64,000 nt of DNA from Arminella tubonensis. GTDB taxonomy: Bacteria > Pseudomonadota > Alphaproteobacteria > Rhizobiales > Rhizobiaceae. Under the pieces are notes generated by a model. The model worked only from the letters and a program-made list of their open reading frames with translations, had not been told where the DNA came from and made no database searches. Below, in pieces: positions 43,491 to 52,801 of this stretch (within the stretch, counting starts at the first letter, position 1; each line of letters begins with the position of its first letter). The position numbers and the translations under genes are program-made. The stretch lies in NCBI RefSeq assembly GCF_003240585.1, contig NZ_PCDP01000036.1:62001-126000 (forward strand), in the 5' to 3' direction.

Positions 43491-43827
43491 GGACGAACGA
43501 CCACACCGTGACGGCGAGGGTGATCACCGTCGACACGACAATGAGCGCGAGCAGGGCGAGCCCGTGCGCGACCAAAACGTCGATATGCTTCACAATGCCA
43601 ACGCCAGCGGGAACGAATAGAATCCCGAGATTTGCCAAAATCGCTTTCGACGTGTCGATTGTCTGGCTTTGAGCACTCTGTACGCGTTGCCACTTCGCCA
43701 TCGTCAGTAGCGCAATTGCTATCAGCGCCATCCCCAGAACCGGACCGGGTACGAGACCACCGATCTCATAGGCGAGGATTTCGCCGATGAGCTGGAAGGT
43801 GAGGAGCGTTGCAATGCCGACGATCAT
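43453..43827 (-). CDS. lrgA: LrgA/CidA-family membrane protein
   Basis: This 124-residue protein has four hydrophobic helices and the family blocks EIGGLVPGPVLGMALI and LGILFVPAGVGIVKH. It partners LrgB. The gene is divergent from the ABC binding-protein gene, with 256 bp between the starts holding both promoters. Confidence 0.9.
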   Translation of the reverse strand: MIVGIATLLTFQLIGEILAYEIGGLVPGPVLGMALIAIALLTMAKWQRVQSAQSQTIDTSKAILANLGILFVPAGVGIVKHIDVLVAHGLALLALIVVSTVITLAVTVWSFVLAKRIFGGASDE

Positions 43828-44083
43828 GACCGTGCCTCCTGGCTCAGGACGGGGCGCGACCTGTCCCCGCCAGATACGGCACTGGTAGAACCCGCTGCCC
43901 TGTGCGGCAAGATTCCGACATCAAAAGCCTATGAGACTCCGGCTCGCCTTACTCAATTTTACCCACAATGCACTCTGCTTTGCCGCCGCCTTTGTCGATC
44001 ATCGCGTATTTCCTCTCTTGTGGTTCACCAGGGATACGGAGTGGTGGATCTGGAACCATCGGTATTTCCAAGGGAGGAAAAGC

Positions 44084-45472
44084 ATGCATTCGACGATAGG
44101 CACTTTTTACAGAAGCGCGCGCCATGCAGCCAAGGGCTGTTTCATGGGGACTGCGCTCCTTGCGACGTCTGTCGCGGTAGCAAACTCTGCCGCCGCGGCC
44201 GAAATGAACTGGCGACAGTTCGAGGGCACCACGATCACATGGGCCTACGACATCCATCCGTATGCTGACGCCCTCAGCGCTGAACTTCCGGAATTTGAGA
44301 AACTGACTGGGATCAAGGTAACGCCCGAACTCTATCCGGACGACTCCTACTGGAGTAAAATGACGATCCAGCTCACCACGAAATCTCCTGCGTGGGACGT
44401 CTTCGGTACGGGCATCCAGCCGGCATGGGATCTCGCGCCGAGCGGTTCTATTGAGCCCCTGAACAAGTATCTCAATGATCCGACGCTCACCGATGCGTCC
44501 TACGACTACAATGACTTCTTCCCAGCACTGCGTTCGGCGCTGACCTGGAAGATAGAAGATGGTCAGATCGCACCAGGAGAAGGCGGCGAAGTCTGGGCAA
44601 TTCCGCACGCATTCGAGAACATCCAGCTCTTCTATCGCAAGGACATCCTCGACAAATACCAGATCGCGGTACCAACCACTCCGCCAGAGATGGCAGCAGC
44701 CTGCGAAAAGCTGAAGGCAGCCGATCCCAAGATCACACCCCTTGGCGTTCGCGGGGTCCGCTTCTGGAGCAGCATCCACACCGCCGCCGTTTCCATCGCG
44801 CAGTCCTATGGTGTGAAGGATTGGGTCATGAAGGATGGCAAGCTCGACACCGGTCTCGACTCGCCAGAGTCCATCGCGTTCCACAAAGACTACGTCGATA
44901 TGATCAAGAAGTGCGCAGCGCCGTCCTTCGCCAATGACAACTGGTACCAGGTCGTCGACGGAATCTCGTCCGGACGCACAGCGATGGCGATCGACTCCAA
45001 TATGTTCGGCTTCTGGAACGACGTGAAGGGTCAGCCCGCTTCGGGGAAGATCGCATTCGCTCCGCCGCTCCATGCTCCGAGTGCCAAGTCCTTCAACTCC
45101 AACATTTGGATCTGGTCGCTCGCCATGAACGCTGCGTCCGAGAAAAAGGGCGCTGCCTGGCTCTTCATGCAGTGGGCGACGTCGAAGAAGGTAACACTGG
45201 CGGGCGCCGTCGCTGGCAAACTCGTCAACCCTCCGCGTACGTCAACCTGGGCTGACAAGGCTTGGGTCGATTACGCATCCCAGCCCGAGTTCAACAACTT
45301 CGTCGAAAGCTTCAAAACCACTCAGGACCAAGCGGCCCTGGCATTCACGCCACGAGTAGGTTTCGGCGAAGCGATGAACGCTTGGGCAGTCGCCATGCAG
45401 AAGATGGTCAACGGTGACGATGTCGAAACCACGCTCCACGCGCTGGCCGAAGAAGTCCGCGCGGGTCTCTGA
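44084..45472 (+). CDS. ABC transporter substrate-binding protein (sugar type)
   Basis: This 462-residue periplasmic binding protein uses the ATG at 44084, which follows AAGGGAGG by 6 bases; the frame extends upstream without coding character. The signal peptide (TALLATSVAVANSAAAA-E) is followed by ITWAYDIHPYADALSAELPEFEKLTGI, here noted as the typical family-1 start. Trp/Tyr residues near ITWAYD and WIWSLAMNAAS are likely ligand stackers. It supplies the two permeases and ATPase of the same cluster. Ligand unknown; a polyol or phosphorylated sugar is plausible from the enzymes downstream. Confidence 0.92.
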   Translation: MHSTIGTFYRSARHAAKGCFMGTALLATSVAVANSAAAAEMNWRQFEGTTITWAYDIHPYADALSAELPEFEKLTGIKVTPELYPDDSYWSKMTIQLTTKSPAWDVFGTGIQPAWDLAPSGSIEPLNKYLNDPTLTDASYDYNDFFPALRSALTWKIEDGQIAPGEGGEVWAIPHAFENIQLFYRKDILDKYQIAVPTTPPEMAAACEKLKAADPKITPLGVRGVRFWSSIHTAAVSIAQSYGVKDWVMKDGKLDTGLDSPESIAFHKDYVDMIKKCAAPSFANDNWYQVVDGISSGRTAMAIDSNMFGFWNDVKGQPASGKIAFAPPLHAPSAKSFNSNIWIWSLAMNAASEKKGAAWLFMQWATSKKVTLAGAVAGKLVNPPRTSTWADKAWVDYASQPEFNNFVESFKTTQDQAALAFTPRVGFGEAMNAWAVAMQKMVNGDDVETTLHALAEEVRAGL

Positions 45473-45480
45473 GAACGGGC

Positions 45481-45505
45481 GGGGTGGCGGCACACCCGCC
45501 ACCCC
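45481..45505. repeat. Stem-loop between binding-protein and permease genes
   Basis: GGGGTGGCGG and CCGCCACCCC form a 10-bp stem with a five-base loop directly after the binding-protein stop. It is in the right place to stabilise the binding-protein part of the transcript and reduce read-through into the permeases. Confidence 0.6.
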
Positions 45506-45529
45506 CTTCAAGGACAAATGGAGAATGCC

Positions 45530-46486
45530 ATGACATCTCACGTTTCGAAGGTGGTGTCGCTGCGATCGGAGGCATCGTCAGCCAAAACCTTTCACGCAGC
45601 GGAAACGGAAGACGCGGAACGCAAGGTCGACTGGGTAAGCCTCCTTGTCATCGCTCCCGCGATACTGATCCTGCTCGGTTTCCTCGTTCTCTTTTTCTAC
45701 GGCGTCTATCAGTCTCTTACCGACATGCGCCTTGGCCGACCGGTGGTCCGTTTCGTCGGCTTTGCCAATTACATCGCGCTCATGAAGACGAGCGACTTCT
45801 GGAATTCTGTGCGGGTGACCATCGTCTACGCCCTGTCCGCGGTTTTCATCGAGGCACTGATCGGTTTGGCGATCGCGAAGCTCTTTGCAACCGGTGTAAC
45901 GCTGGCGCGCTGGCTGCGGCCGTTCATTCTACTTCCACTGGTACTTCCGCCGATGAGCGTGGCCTTGATGTGGACGACAATGATGAACCCTCAGAGTGGC
46001 ATCCTGAACTACCTATTCTCGCTTGTTGGGATGGGCCCGTTTTTATGGATTTCCAGTCCCGCCACCGCATTGATCTCCATCATCCTGATCGATGTCTGGA
46101 CCTACACGCCATTTTTTGCCCTGATCATCTTCGCCGGGCTTCAGGGGATTACCGATGACTTGCGAGAGGCAGCGCGCATCAACGGTGCGAGATCCTGGGC
46201 GACCTTCATCAATATCGAGCTGCCGCTCGTCGCACCCTATATCCTCATTGCGGCCGTCTTCCGCCTCATCGAATCCTTCAACCAATTCGACATCATCTTC
46301 GGAACGACCCAAGGGGGTCCCGGAAATTCGACCTCTGCACTTTCAGTCCAAGCCTACATCTCGGCGTTTCAAAACCTGACGTTCGGTCGGGGGGCGGCGA
46401 TGATGGTCGTGAACTGGTTGATCGTCCTGATCGGGGCAACACTGATGGTCAGAGCCTGGCAGGCGGTCCGCCGCCGGGTGCACTGA
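45530..46486 (+). CDS. ABC transporter permease (MalF/UgpA-type)
   Basis: This permease has about 318 residues; the ATG at 45530 follows a GGAG, and a start at 45518 is also possible. The first helix is LLVIAPAILILLGFLVLFFY and the coupling loop LREAARINGARSWATFINIELP carries EAA...G. It forms half of the channel with the next gene. It begins after the hairpin-bearing gap. Confidence 0.92.
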   Translation: MTSHVSKVVSLRSEASSAKTFHAAETEDAERKVDWVSLLVIAPAILILLGFLVLFFYGVYQSLTDMRLGRPVVRFVGFANYIALMKTSDFWNSVRVTIVYALSAVFIEALIGLAIAKLFATGVTLARWLRPFILLPLVLPPMSVALMWTTMMNPQSGILNYLFSLVGMGPFLWISSPATALISIILIDVWTYTPFFALIIFAGLQGITDDLREAARINGARSWATFINIELPLVAPYILIAAVFRLIESFNQFDIIFGTTQGGPGNSTSALSVQAYISAFQNLTFGRGAAMMVVNWLIVLIGATLMVRAWQAVRRRVH

Positions 46487-46497
46487 GGGAGAAACTC

Positions 46498-47358
46498 ATG
46501 GACTTTACACGCAAACCAATCACAACCCTCGTGTTGAACGTCCTGGTGGCGCTATGTGCCCTGGTCCTTGCCTTCCCGCTGGTCTGGATCGTCATGATGT
46601 CGCTCAAGGACCAGAACGAGGTCATGGCCTGGCCGCCGACGTTCTTGTTCACTCCGACGCTGGAAAACTTCCGGGTGCTGTTCGATGTCGCCCAGGCCGG
46701 TGCGACCAGCTACGGAACCATCAAGGTCGACTTCCTGACGCCGATTATCAATAGCGTGGTCGTCGCACTTGGATCGGTCGTCGTCTCGCTTGTCGTCGGT
46801 GTTCCCGCAGGATACGTCCTCGCCCGTCGCGAGGTACCCTTTAAGGAAGACATTGCGTTTTTCATTCTTGGGTTCCGGTTCGCACCCGTTCTTCTCGTCG
46901 TCATCCCGCTCTTCAATCTCTTCCAGTCGATGGGCCTGTATGACACCTATTTTGGGATGATCTGGGTCTACCAGGTGATCACTCTTCCAATGATTGTCTG
47001 GCTGAGCCGCTCCTATGTCGAGGACATCCCGAAGGACATTGAGGAAGCGGCGGCTATCGACGGCGCAAAGCCTGTCCGCGTTGTTCTTCACATTGTGCTT
47101 CCACTGCTGAAGACCGGTCTGATCGGCGCATCGCTGCTCGTGTTTCTGCTTGCCTGGCACAACTTCGCGCTCGGCTTGATGTTGAGCTCGACGAAGGCGC
47201 CCGTAACCGTTGCTCTTCTCAAGCTGCTCAACCCGGGCGTTCAATTCTACCCGGTGATGGCAGCGGGACTTGTGGTCACGATGATTGTGCCTGTGATCCT
47301 GATCGTGTTCGGACAACGCCATCTCGAACGCGGCCTCACCTTCGGAGCGGTCAAATGA
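46498..47358 (+). CDS. ABC transporter permease (MalG/UgpE-type)
   Basis: This is a 286-residue permease. Its N-terminal helix is LVLNVLVALCALVLAFPLVW, the coupling loop is DIEEAAAIDGAKPVRVVLHIVLP, and the MalG-type C-terminus ends RHLERGLTFGAVK. It starts 11 bp after the partner permease, and its stop overlaps the start of the kinase gene by 4 bp, which couples transport and phosphorylation. Confidence 0.92.
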   Translation: MDFTRKPITTLVLNVLVALCALVLAFPLVWIVMMSLKDQNEVMAWPPTFLFTPTLENFRVLFDVAQAGATSYGTIKVDFLTPIINSVVVALGSVVVSLVVGVPAGYVLARREVPFKEDIAFFILGFRFAPVLLVVIPLFNLFQSMGLYDTYFGMIWVYQVITLPMIVWLSRSYVEDIPKDIEEAAAIDGAKPVRVVLHIVLPLLKTGLIGASLLVFLLAWHNFALGLMLSSTKAPVTVALLKLLNPGVQFYPVMAAGLVVTMIVPVILIVFGQRHLERGLTFGAVK

Positions 47359-48293
47359 GCACGCGCCCTCTGATATTCTTCGGTACAACCAACCTGGACC
47401 TCTGCTTCAACGTCGAGCGTCTGCCCACACCGGGCGAGAGCCTCATCGGATCTCTGGTTCGAAACGCAGGCGGCAAAGGCGCCAATCAGGCCGTTGCTGC
47501 CGCCAGGCTCGGCCTTACACCGCGGCTCTTCACAAGGCTCGGTGATGACGAAGCCGGCGTCGAGCTTCTGCGTTCGCTGGTCAACGCAGGCGTCGATACG
47601 CAAGCTGTCCAGATCGCCTCGGGTGAAGTCTCTGGGTCGGCCCTCGTGATGGTTGGCGACGACGGCGGAAACATGATCGTCATCGATCCCGGCGCGAATG
47701 CGAATGTAACGTCTGACATCATCGAAGGCGCCGCGCACTACATCCAGAAGGACGCGATCGTCGTCGCCGAAATGGGGCTTCCCACGGCCGCCCTTGAGCG
47801 ATTGTTCGCCCTGAAGGACGAACGCGGGTTCACGTTGATCTTCAACCCCGCGCCGGTCCGGCACGGCTTGACGCGGGACGCGTGGTCGAAGGTGGACTTT
47901 GTCACACCGAACGAGTCCGAGGCATACGAGCTGACCGGTATCGAAATCGTGTCGATGGAGGAAGCAGCCCAGGCTGCGAACGCCCTGCTGGCGCTCGGGC
48001 CCAAGGCCGCTCTTATAACGCTTGGCGAACGCGGGGCCTACTTCTCTGACGGCAATCAGACGTTCCTGGTGCCGGCTTTCCCGGTCGTCGTCGTCGACAC
48101 GACTGCAGCGGGAGACGCCTTCAACGGGGGATTTGCCGCAGCCCTTGCGACCGGCACCCCAATCCGCGCCGCAGTTCGGCAAGCCATGGCAGTTGCGGCC
48201 CTTTGTGTCACCCGCAGGGGCGCTCAGCAGGCCATGCCATCGGTCGCCGAGGTGGACGAATTTCTCAATCACAAAACGCTTATGGAGATATAA
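47355..48293 (+). CDS. PfkB-family carbohydrate kinase (ribokinase-like)
   Basis: This 312-residue sugar kinase has PfkB signatures NAGGKGANQAVAAARLG (substrate side, about residues 36-52) and DTTAAGDAFNGGFAAAL (anion hole and catalytic Asp, about 246-262). It phosphorylates an imported sugar, polyol or nucleoside. Start and stop overlap its neighbours (ATGA and TAATG), so it is embedded between permease and dehydrogenase. Substrate is unknown. Confidence 0.92.
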   Translation: MSTRPLIFFGTTNLDLCFNVERLPTPGESLIGSLVRNAGGKGANQAVAAARLGLTPRLFTRLGDDEAGVELLRSLVNAGVDTQAVQIASGEVSGSALVMVGDDGGNMIVIDPGANANVTSDIIEGAAHYIQKDAIVVAEMGLPTAALERLFALKDERGFTLIFNPAPVRHGLTRDAWSKVDFVTPNESEAYELTGIEIVSMEEAAQAANALLALGPKAALITLGERGAYFSDGNQTFLVPAFPVVVVDTTAAGDAFNGGFAAALATGTPIRAAVRQAMAVAALCVTRRGAQQAMPSVAEVDEFLNHKTLMEI

Positions 48294-49066
48294 TGACCAA
48301 TTCCCTTTTCACGATGTCGGGCAAAACGGTCCTCGTCACCGGTGCAGGCGGCGGTATCGGCGCCGCGATCACGGCTGCGTTCCTGGAGAGCGGCGCGACG
48401 GTCATCGCGACTGATGCGAATAAGGATGCGCTCGACAAAACGCTTGCTACGGTTGAGGGTGGAGATCGCGTCGTCGCGCTGGCGATGGACGTTACAAGCG
48501 AGCCGGACATCGGCCGGGTGATGGACACGGTTGCCGAGCGGTTTGGCCGTATCGACGTCCTTGTGAACAATGCGGGCATAAAATCCGGTGAAACGCTTTT
48601 GTCTGGCGACAAGGCAAAGATCGACCGGACCATGGAAATCAACTCGGGGGCAGTTCTGCTGTGCTCGAAGCTGGTGGTCAACCGTTTCATGAAGGATGGC
48701 GGCGGGCGCATCGTCAACATCGGATCTTCGCTTTCCTCCCAAGGCGCCGTGTTCAACTACCAGGCAGGCGGCGCCGACTACTGCTTCTCGAAAGCCGTTG
48801 TCCATGACTTGACCAAGCTCCTGGCCTACGAGTGCGCACCATTCGGGATCAACGTGAACGGCGTCGCACCTGGCATTATCGACACACCTATGCATGGTCG
48901 TCCTCGCGAGGAGACGGAAGCGCGTCACGCTGGGAGAATTCCGCTCGGCCGAGTGGGTACGCCCGAGGACGTGGCAGGTCTGGCCGTCTTTCTGTCGACG
49001 CCCGCAGCGACATATATCACCGGACAGATCGTGCATGTGAACGGCGGGATGTTGATGAATGGATAA
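48293..49066 (+). CDS. SDR-family NAD(P)-dependent oxidoreductase
   Basis: This 257-residue short-chain dehydrogenase has the TGAGGGIG cofactor loop (about residues 16-23), VNNAGIKSG, a catalytic Ser in NIGSSLSSQG and YCFSK with the catalytic Tyr-Lys pair. It ends in the family motif YITGQIVHVNGGMLMNG. The start at 48293 shares one base with the kinase stop; a longer frame lies inside the kinase. It probably oxidises a hydroxyl of the transported substrate. Confidence 0.92.
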   Translation: MTNSLFTMSGKTVLVTGAGGGIGAAITAAFLESGATVIATDANKDALDKTLATVEGGDRVVALAMDVTSEPDIGRVMDTVAERFGRIDVLVNNAGIKSGETLLSGDKAKIDRTMEINSGAVLLCSKLVVNRFMKDGGGRIVNIGSSLSSQGAVFNYQAGGADYCFSKAVVHDLTKLLAYECAPFGINVNGVAPGIIDTPMHGRPREETEARHAGRIPLGRVGTPEDVAGLAVFLSTPAATYITGQIVHVNGGMLMNG

Positions 49067-49847
49067 GCTGCAATCTGCCTGGCCGGTTATCCGGGGCGTT
49101 GTGTCGGACCTCGATGGCGTGGTCTACCGTGGCAAGACCCCGATCGAAGACGCGGTCGAGGTCTTCAAACGTTGGAAAGCGGACGGGATCCCGTACTGCT
49201 TCGTGACGAACAACTCGACGCACACGGCAGAGGACGTCGTGGCTAAGCTCGTTTCGTTCGGCCTCGATGCCACTCTGGATGACGTCGTCACCTCGGCGGT
49301 GACGGCTGCCCAGATCGTGCGGCAGAGGTTTCCCGAAGGAACACGTGTCTATGTCATCGGCGCGCCGTCTTTAAAGAAGGCCATCTCCGAAGCCGATCTT
49401 GAAATCACCGACAAGGATCCGTCCGTCGTCGTCATGGGTCTCGACCGCGAAATCAGCCATGAGAAACTTCGAATTGCGGTCGACGCTATCCTGAAAGGCG
49501 CGCTGCTGATCGGGACCAATCCCGATCTTTTGTTGCCGACGCCGACCGGTTTCGAGCCGGGCGCAGGCGCAATTCTGACCGCCGTTGCGACAGCGGCGCG
49601 TGTCCGCCCGATCATCGTTGGCAAGCCGGAAGTTCATATGATCGAGGCGGCGCTCAAGCGACTTGGGACCGATCGCTCGTCGACACTGATGATCGGCGAT
49701 CAGATACCGACGGATATCCAGGCGGGAAAGAAAGCGGGGCTCTGCTGCGTGCTCGTTACAACGGGAGTACCGCCGGTGGAGGACGCGAGCCTGTTGCCGC
49801 CCGATTTCACCATCGCAACGCTTAAGGAAATACCGGTCACGCGCTGA
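49059..49847 (+). CDS. HAD-IIA family hydrolase (NagD-like)
   Basis: This 262-residue phosphatase has motif I SDLDGVVYRG (nucleophile Asp), FVTNNST and GDQIPTDIQAG (motif IV). The large C2-type cap lies between. Such enzymes dephosphorylate nucleotides, 4-nitrophenyl phosphate, glycerol or sugar phosphates. It overlaps the dehydrogenase stop by 8 bp. Pairing with a kinase in the same operon suggests removal of a toxic phosphorylated intermediate. Confidence 0.92.
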   Translation: MDKLQSAWPVIRGVVSDLDGVVYRGKTPIEDAVEVFKRWKADGIPYCFVTNNSTHTAEDVVAKLVSFGLDATLDDVVTSAVTAAQIVRQRFPEGTRVYVIGAPSLKKAISEADLEITDKDPSVVVMGLDREISHEKLRIAVDAILKGALLIGTNPDLLLPTPTGFEPGAGAILTAVATAARVRPIIVGKPEVHMIEAALKRLGTDRSSTLMIGDQIPTDIQAGKKAGLCCVLVTTGVPPVEDASLLPPDFTIATLKEIPVTR

Positions 49848-49879
49848 GGAGGCGTACGACCCATCTAAAGGAGGAACAC

Positions 49880-50992
49880 ATGGCCGACGTCCAACTCGAG
49901 GGCATTCGAAAGAAATATGGCAGTCTGGAGATCCTTCGCGACATCGATCTCGAGATCGAGCATGGCGAGTTCGTGGTCTTCGTAGGACCGTCCGGATCCG
50001 GCAAGTCGACGCTGCTGAGAATGATCGGTGGGCTCGAGCAGATCACAGGCGGCACGCTGAAGATCGACAGCAAAATCGTGAACCGCGTTGACGCCGCAGA
50101 CCGGAACCTAGGGATGGTCTTCCAAAGCTACGCGCTTTATCCGCACCTTACTGTCCGCGACAATCTGGCGTTTCCTCTACGGATGGCGAAAGTGAAGAAA
50201 GCCGAGATCGCCGCGAAGGTCAACGACGCCGCAAAGCTCCTGCAGATCGAACATCTGCTCGACCGGAAGCCAAAGCAGCTATCAGGCGGCCAGCGTCAGC
50301 GGGTCGCCATCGGCCGAGCGATCGTCAGGGAGCCAAAAGTCTTTCTCTTCGACGAGCCGCTCTCCAACCTCGACACTGAACTGCGCGTGCAAATGCGGGT
50401 TCAAATTGCCAAGCTCCATCGCCAGCTCGGCAACACGATGATCTACGTGACCCACGACCAGGTCGAAGCGATGACCATGGCGGACAAGATTGTCGTGCTG
50501 AAGGATGGCCGCATTGAGCAGGTCGGCAGCCCGCACGATCTCTATCATCGACCGGCCACTGAATTCGTCGCGGGCTTCATTGGTTCCCCCCGCATGAACT
50601 TCCTTCCGAGCCAGGTTCTTTCCAGGAATGACGGCCAGGTGGAGGTTGCAGTAGCTTCCAACGGTCACTGGCTGCCCGTTGATGGCACCGCTGTCGGACC
50701 CGGGACAAAAGTCACGCTCGGCGTCCGCCCCGACGACTTCATCTCGCCGTCAGGAAATGCTGGCGAACTGATCCTCGACATCGATGTCGACTTCGTCGAA
50801 CACCTTGGCAGCGCGACTTATCTATACGGCACGGCTCTGGGCGAAAGCGTCGTCGCCCGATCTCCCGGGGATCAATTCCATCTCGGAAGGCAGGGAAAGG
50901 TTTCATTGGCCGTTGCGGTGTCGGATTGTCATGTCTTCGCAGACGATGGCAAAGCTCTTTCGAGACTTCAGGCCCCGAAAAGCTGGAGTTGA
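49880..50992 (+). CDS. ABC transporter ATP-binding protein (UgpC/MalK-type)
   Basis: This 370-residue ATPase for the importer has Walker A GPSGSGKST, signature LSGGQRQRVAIGRA, Walker B FLFDEPLSNLD and a switch histidine in VTHDQVEAMTMADKI. The C-terminal OB-fold regulatory domain starts around 240 (GVRPDDF). It sits after the phosphatase gene rather than next to the permeases. An AAAGGAGG site precedes the ATG. Confidence 0.94.
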   Translation: MADVQLEGIRKKYGSLEILRDIDLEIEHGEFVVFVGPSGSGKSTLLRMIGGLEQITGGTLKIDSKIVNRVDAADRNLGMVFQSYALYPHLTVRDNLAFPLRMAKVKKAEIAAKVNDAAKLLQIEHLLDRKPKQLSGGQRQRVAIGRAIVREPKVFLFDEPLSNLDTELRVQMRVQIAKLHRQLGNTMIYVTHDQVEAMTMADKIVVLKDGRIEQVGSPHDLYHRPATEFVAGFIGSPRMNFLPSQVLSRNDGQVEVAVASNGHWLPVDGTAVGPGTKVTLGVRPDDFISPSGNAGELILDIDVDFVEHLGSATYLYGTALGESVVARSPGDQFHLGRQGKVSLAVAVSDCHVFADDGKALSRLQAPKSWS

Positions 50993-51067
50993 AACTTCGT
51001 GCTGGATAGCCGATCCTGCTGACGTCGAAACACAGGATTTTTTGCCATATCCGGGCTCAGACAGTTT

Positions 51068-52801
51068 TTGAATGATTCAAGGTCGTTCTTGCTTGGGGCC
51101 GCAATTGGCTCCGGCATGACGGCGCGCGCCGCCGAGCGGGCCGGAGCCGACTTTGTCCTGGCCCTCAACGCCGGCCGCTTTAGAGCGATGGGCGGATCGT
51201 CGCCGGCGTCTATCCTTCCCTTGCGGGACAGCAACGCGTTCGTGGAGGGTTTTGGCCGCTCCGAAATCCTCCGCAGCACACGCCTCCCTGTCTTCTTCGG
51301 CTCCTGCACGTTCAATCCTGCGTTGGACCTCGATGCATTTCTCGATCGGCTCAAGAGATGGGGTTTTGCCGGCGTCACGAACTTCCCCTCCGTGATACAT
51401 CTCGATGAACCGCGACGCTCTATCCTAGAGGACAACAATCTGGGTTATCAGCGCGAGGTCGAGCTTCTCGTGAAGGCTCGGCAACGGGGGATGATGACCA
51501 TCGCCTACACACGCACGCAGAGCGAGGCGAGGCGCATGGTGGAGGCGGGCGTCGAAGCGATTGCCATGAACTTCAACCTCAATCCTGCAGAGACCGCCCA
51601 GTCAGCGTCATCGATAGGTCTTGCTGAACTGGCTGCAAGAACACGAGACATCGCAAGGACCGTCCACAGTATCGATCGCAATGTCGTCTGCCTGCTCGGA
51701 GGCGGTCCCATCACCAAGCCGGAAGAGCTGATGGATGTCTGCAGGGAAACCGGGACGCAGGGCTTCATCGGCGGGTCCTCGCTCGACCGGGTGCCACTTG
51801 AGACGTCCGTTCTGGAGATGACTTCCGGCTTTAAGACCATCAACGTCCTACGCGAAAAGGTCGATCTTCTTGAGCGCCAGCTTCAGCTTAACGGCTACAG
51901 GCACGGCGTCATCGCGCGGTCGGCCACCATGAACAAGGCACTCGATGCGGCGAAAAGACTGGCAGCCGGAACCAATCCCGTTCTGATCGTCGGAGAAACC
52001 GGCGCTGGCAAACGAAGGGTCGCTTCCCTCGTTCACTCTCTCGGTGGTCGCAAGCATCGGAAACCTGTCATGTTCCCCTGCCGCCCGACGCCTGGAAGTC
52101 AGAATGCGGTCGCGCTTTTCGGGCTGGAAGCCGACAAGGATACGCGACGCCGGATTTCTGTGCTTGAGACAGCTGCGGAAACATCACTCGTCATTCTTCA
52201 TGTTCATGACCTTTCGCCCGCAGAGCAGGACAAGCTTGCGGACCTCCTGGAAACTGGAACCTATACCGCCCAGAACGGCGCGACCACGACACGGGCCGAG
52301 GCTAAGATCATTGCGACCTGTACGATCCCTGCCCGAAGCCGTCCCTCGGATTGGCCCATCACCGCGCGCCTGCGGGAGGCTTTTGCTGGGCTTGCGATCG
52401 TGCTTCCACCAATGCGGGATCGCCTGGAGGACCTTCCGGCGTTGATCCATCATTTTACGATCGAGACGAAAGGAAATGCGTCGGCAGGCGCCCTGGCGAT
52501 CGAGAATTCTGCATTTCTCGCTCTCGCGAGCCATTCATGGCCCGGCAATGTTCGAGAACTCCGCCACGTCGTCGAACAGTTGGCCATTCTGCCTGCCGAC
52601 GTCGTGATCGCTGCGGATCACATCCGATCGGTTCTCGGCGTCGAGCCTGCGATCCAGGAACCGACAAATCTTTCCGAGCGGGAGTGGATCATCGACGCGT
52701 TGCGGCGCAACAAACTGCATCGAGGCAAGACGGCGCGGGCTCTCGGGCTCTCGAGAAAGACGCTCTACAATAAGATCAGGAAGCTACGGATTCTGGAGTA
52801 G
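51068..52801 (+). CDS. TIM-barrel (PEP hydrolase-like) / degenerate AAA+ / Fis-HTH regulator
   Basis: This is a 577-residue fusion. Residues about 1-265 match the phosphoenolpyruvate-hydrolase-like TIM barrel family (RWGFAGVTNFPSVIHLDE, GGGPITKPEEL, GFIGGSSLDR). A helical linker and an AAA+ domain of sigma-54-activator type follow (Walker A GETGAGKRR at 309-317, PPMRDRLEDLPALIHHF, WPGNVRELRHVVEQL), then a Fis-type helix-turn-helix (GKTARALGLSRKTLYNKI). The GAFTGA loop is absent and Walker B is replaced by ILHVHDLS, so it cannot work as a normal sigma-54 activator. The start is a TTG. It probably senses a metabolite through the barrel. Confidence 0.8.
   Translation: MNDSRSFLLGAAIGSGMTARAAERAGADFVLALNAGRFRAMGGSSPASILPLRDSNAFVEGFGRSEILRSTRLPVFFGSCTFNPALDLDAFLDRLKRWGFAGVTNFPSVIHLDEPRRSILEDNNLGYQREVELLVKARQRGMMTIAYTRTQSEARRMVEAGVEAIAMNFNLNPAETAQSASSIGLAELAARTRDIARTVHSIDRNVVCLLGGGPITKPEELMDVCRETGTQGFIGGSSLDRVPLETSVLEMTSGFKTINVLREKVDLLERQLQLNGYRHGVIARSATMNKALDAAKRLAAGTNPVLIVGETGAGKRRVASLVHSLGGRKHRKPVMFPCRPTPGSQNAVALFGLEADKDTRRRISVLETAAETSLVILHVHDLSPAEQDKLADLLETGTYTAQNGATTTRAEAKIIATCTIPARSRPSDWPITARLREAFAGLAIVLPPMRDRLEDLPALIHHFTIETKGNASAGALAIENSAFLALASHSWPGNVRELRHVVEQLAILPADVVIAADHIRSVLGVEPAIQEPTNLSEREWIIDALRRNKLHRGKTARALGLSRKTLYNKIRKLRILE

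Noticed and set aside
45028..45065. Hairpin-like GC-rich repeats inside the binding-protein gene
   Set aside because: Within coding sequence and not stronger than expected for this base composition.
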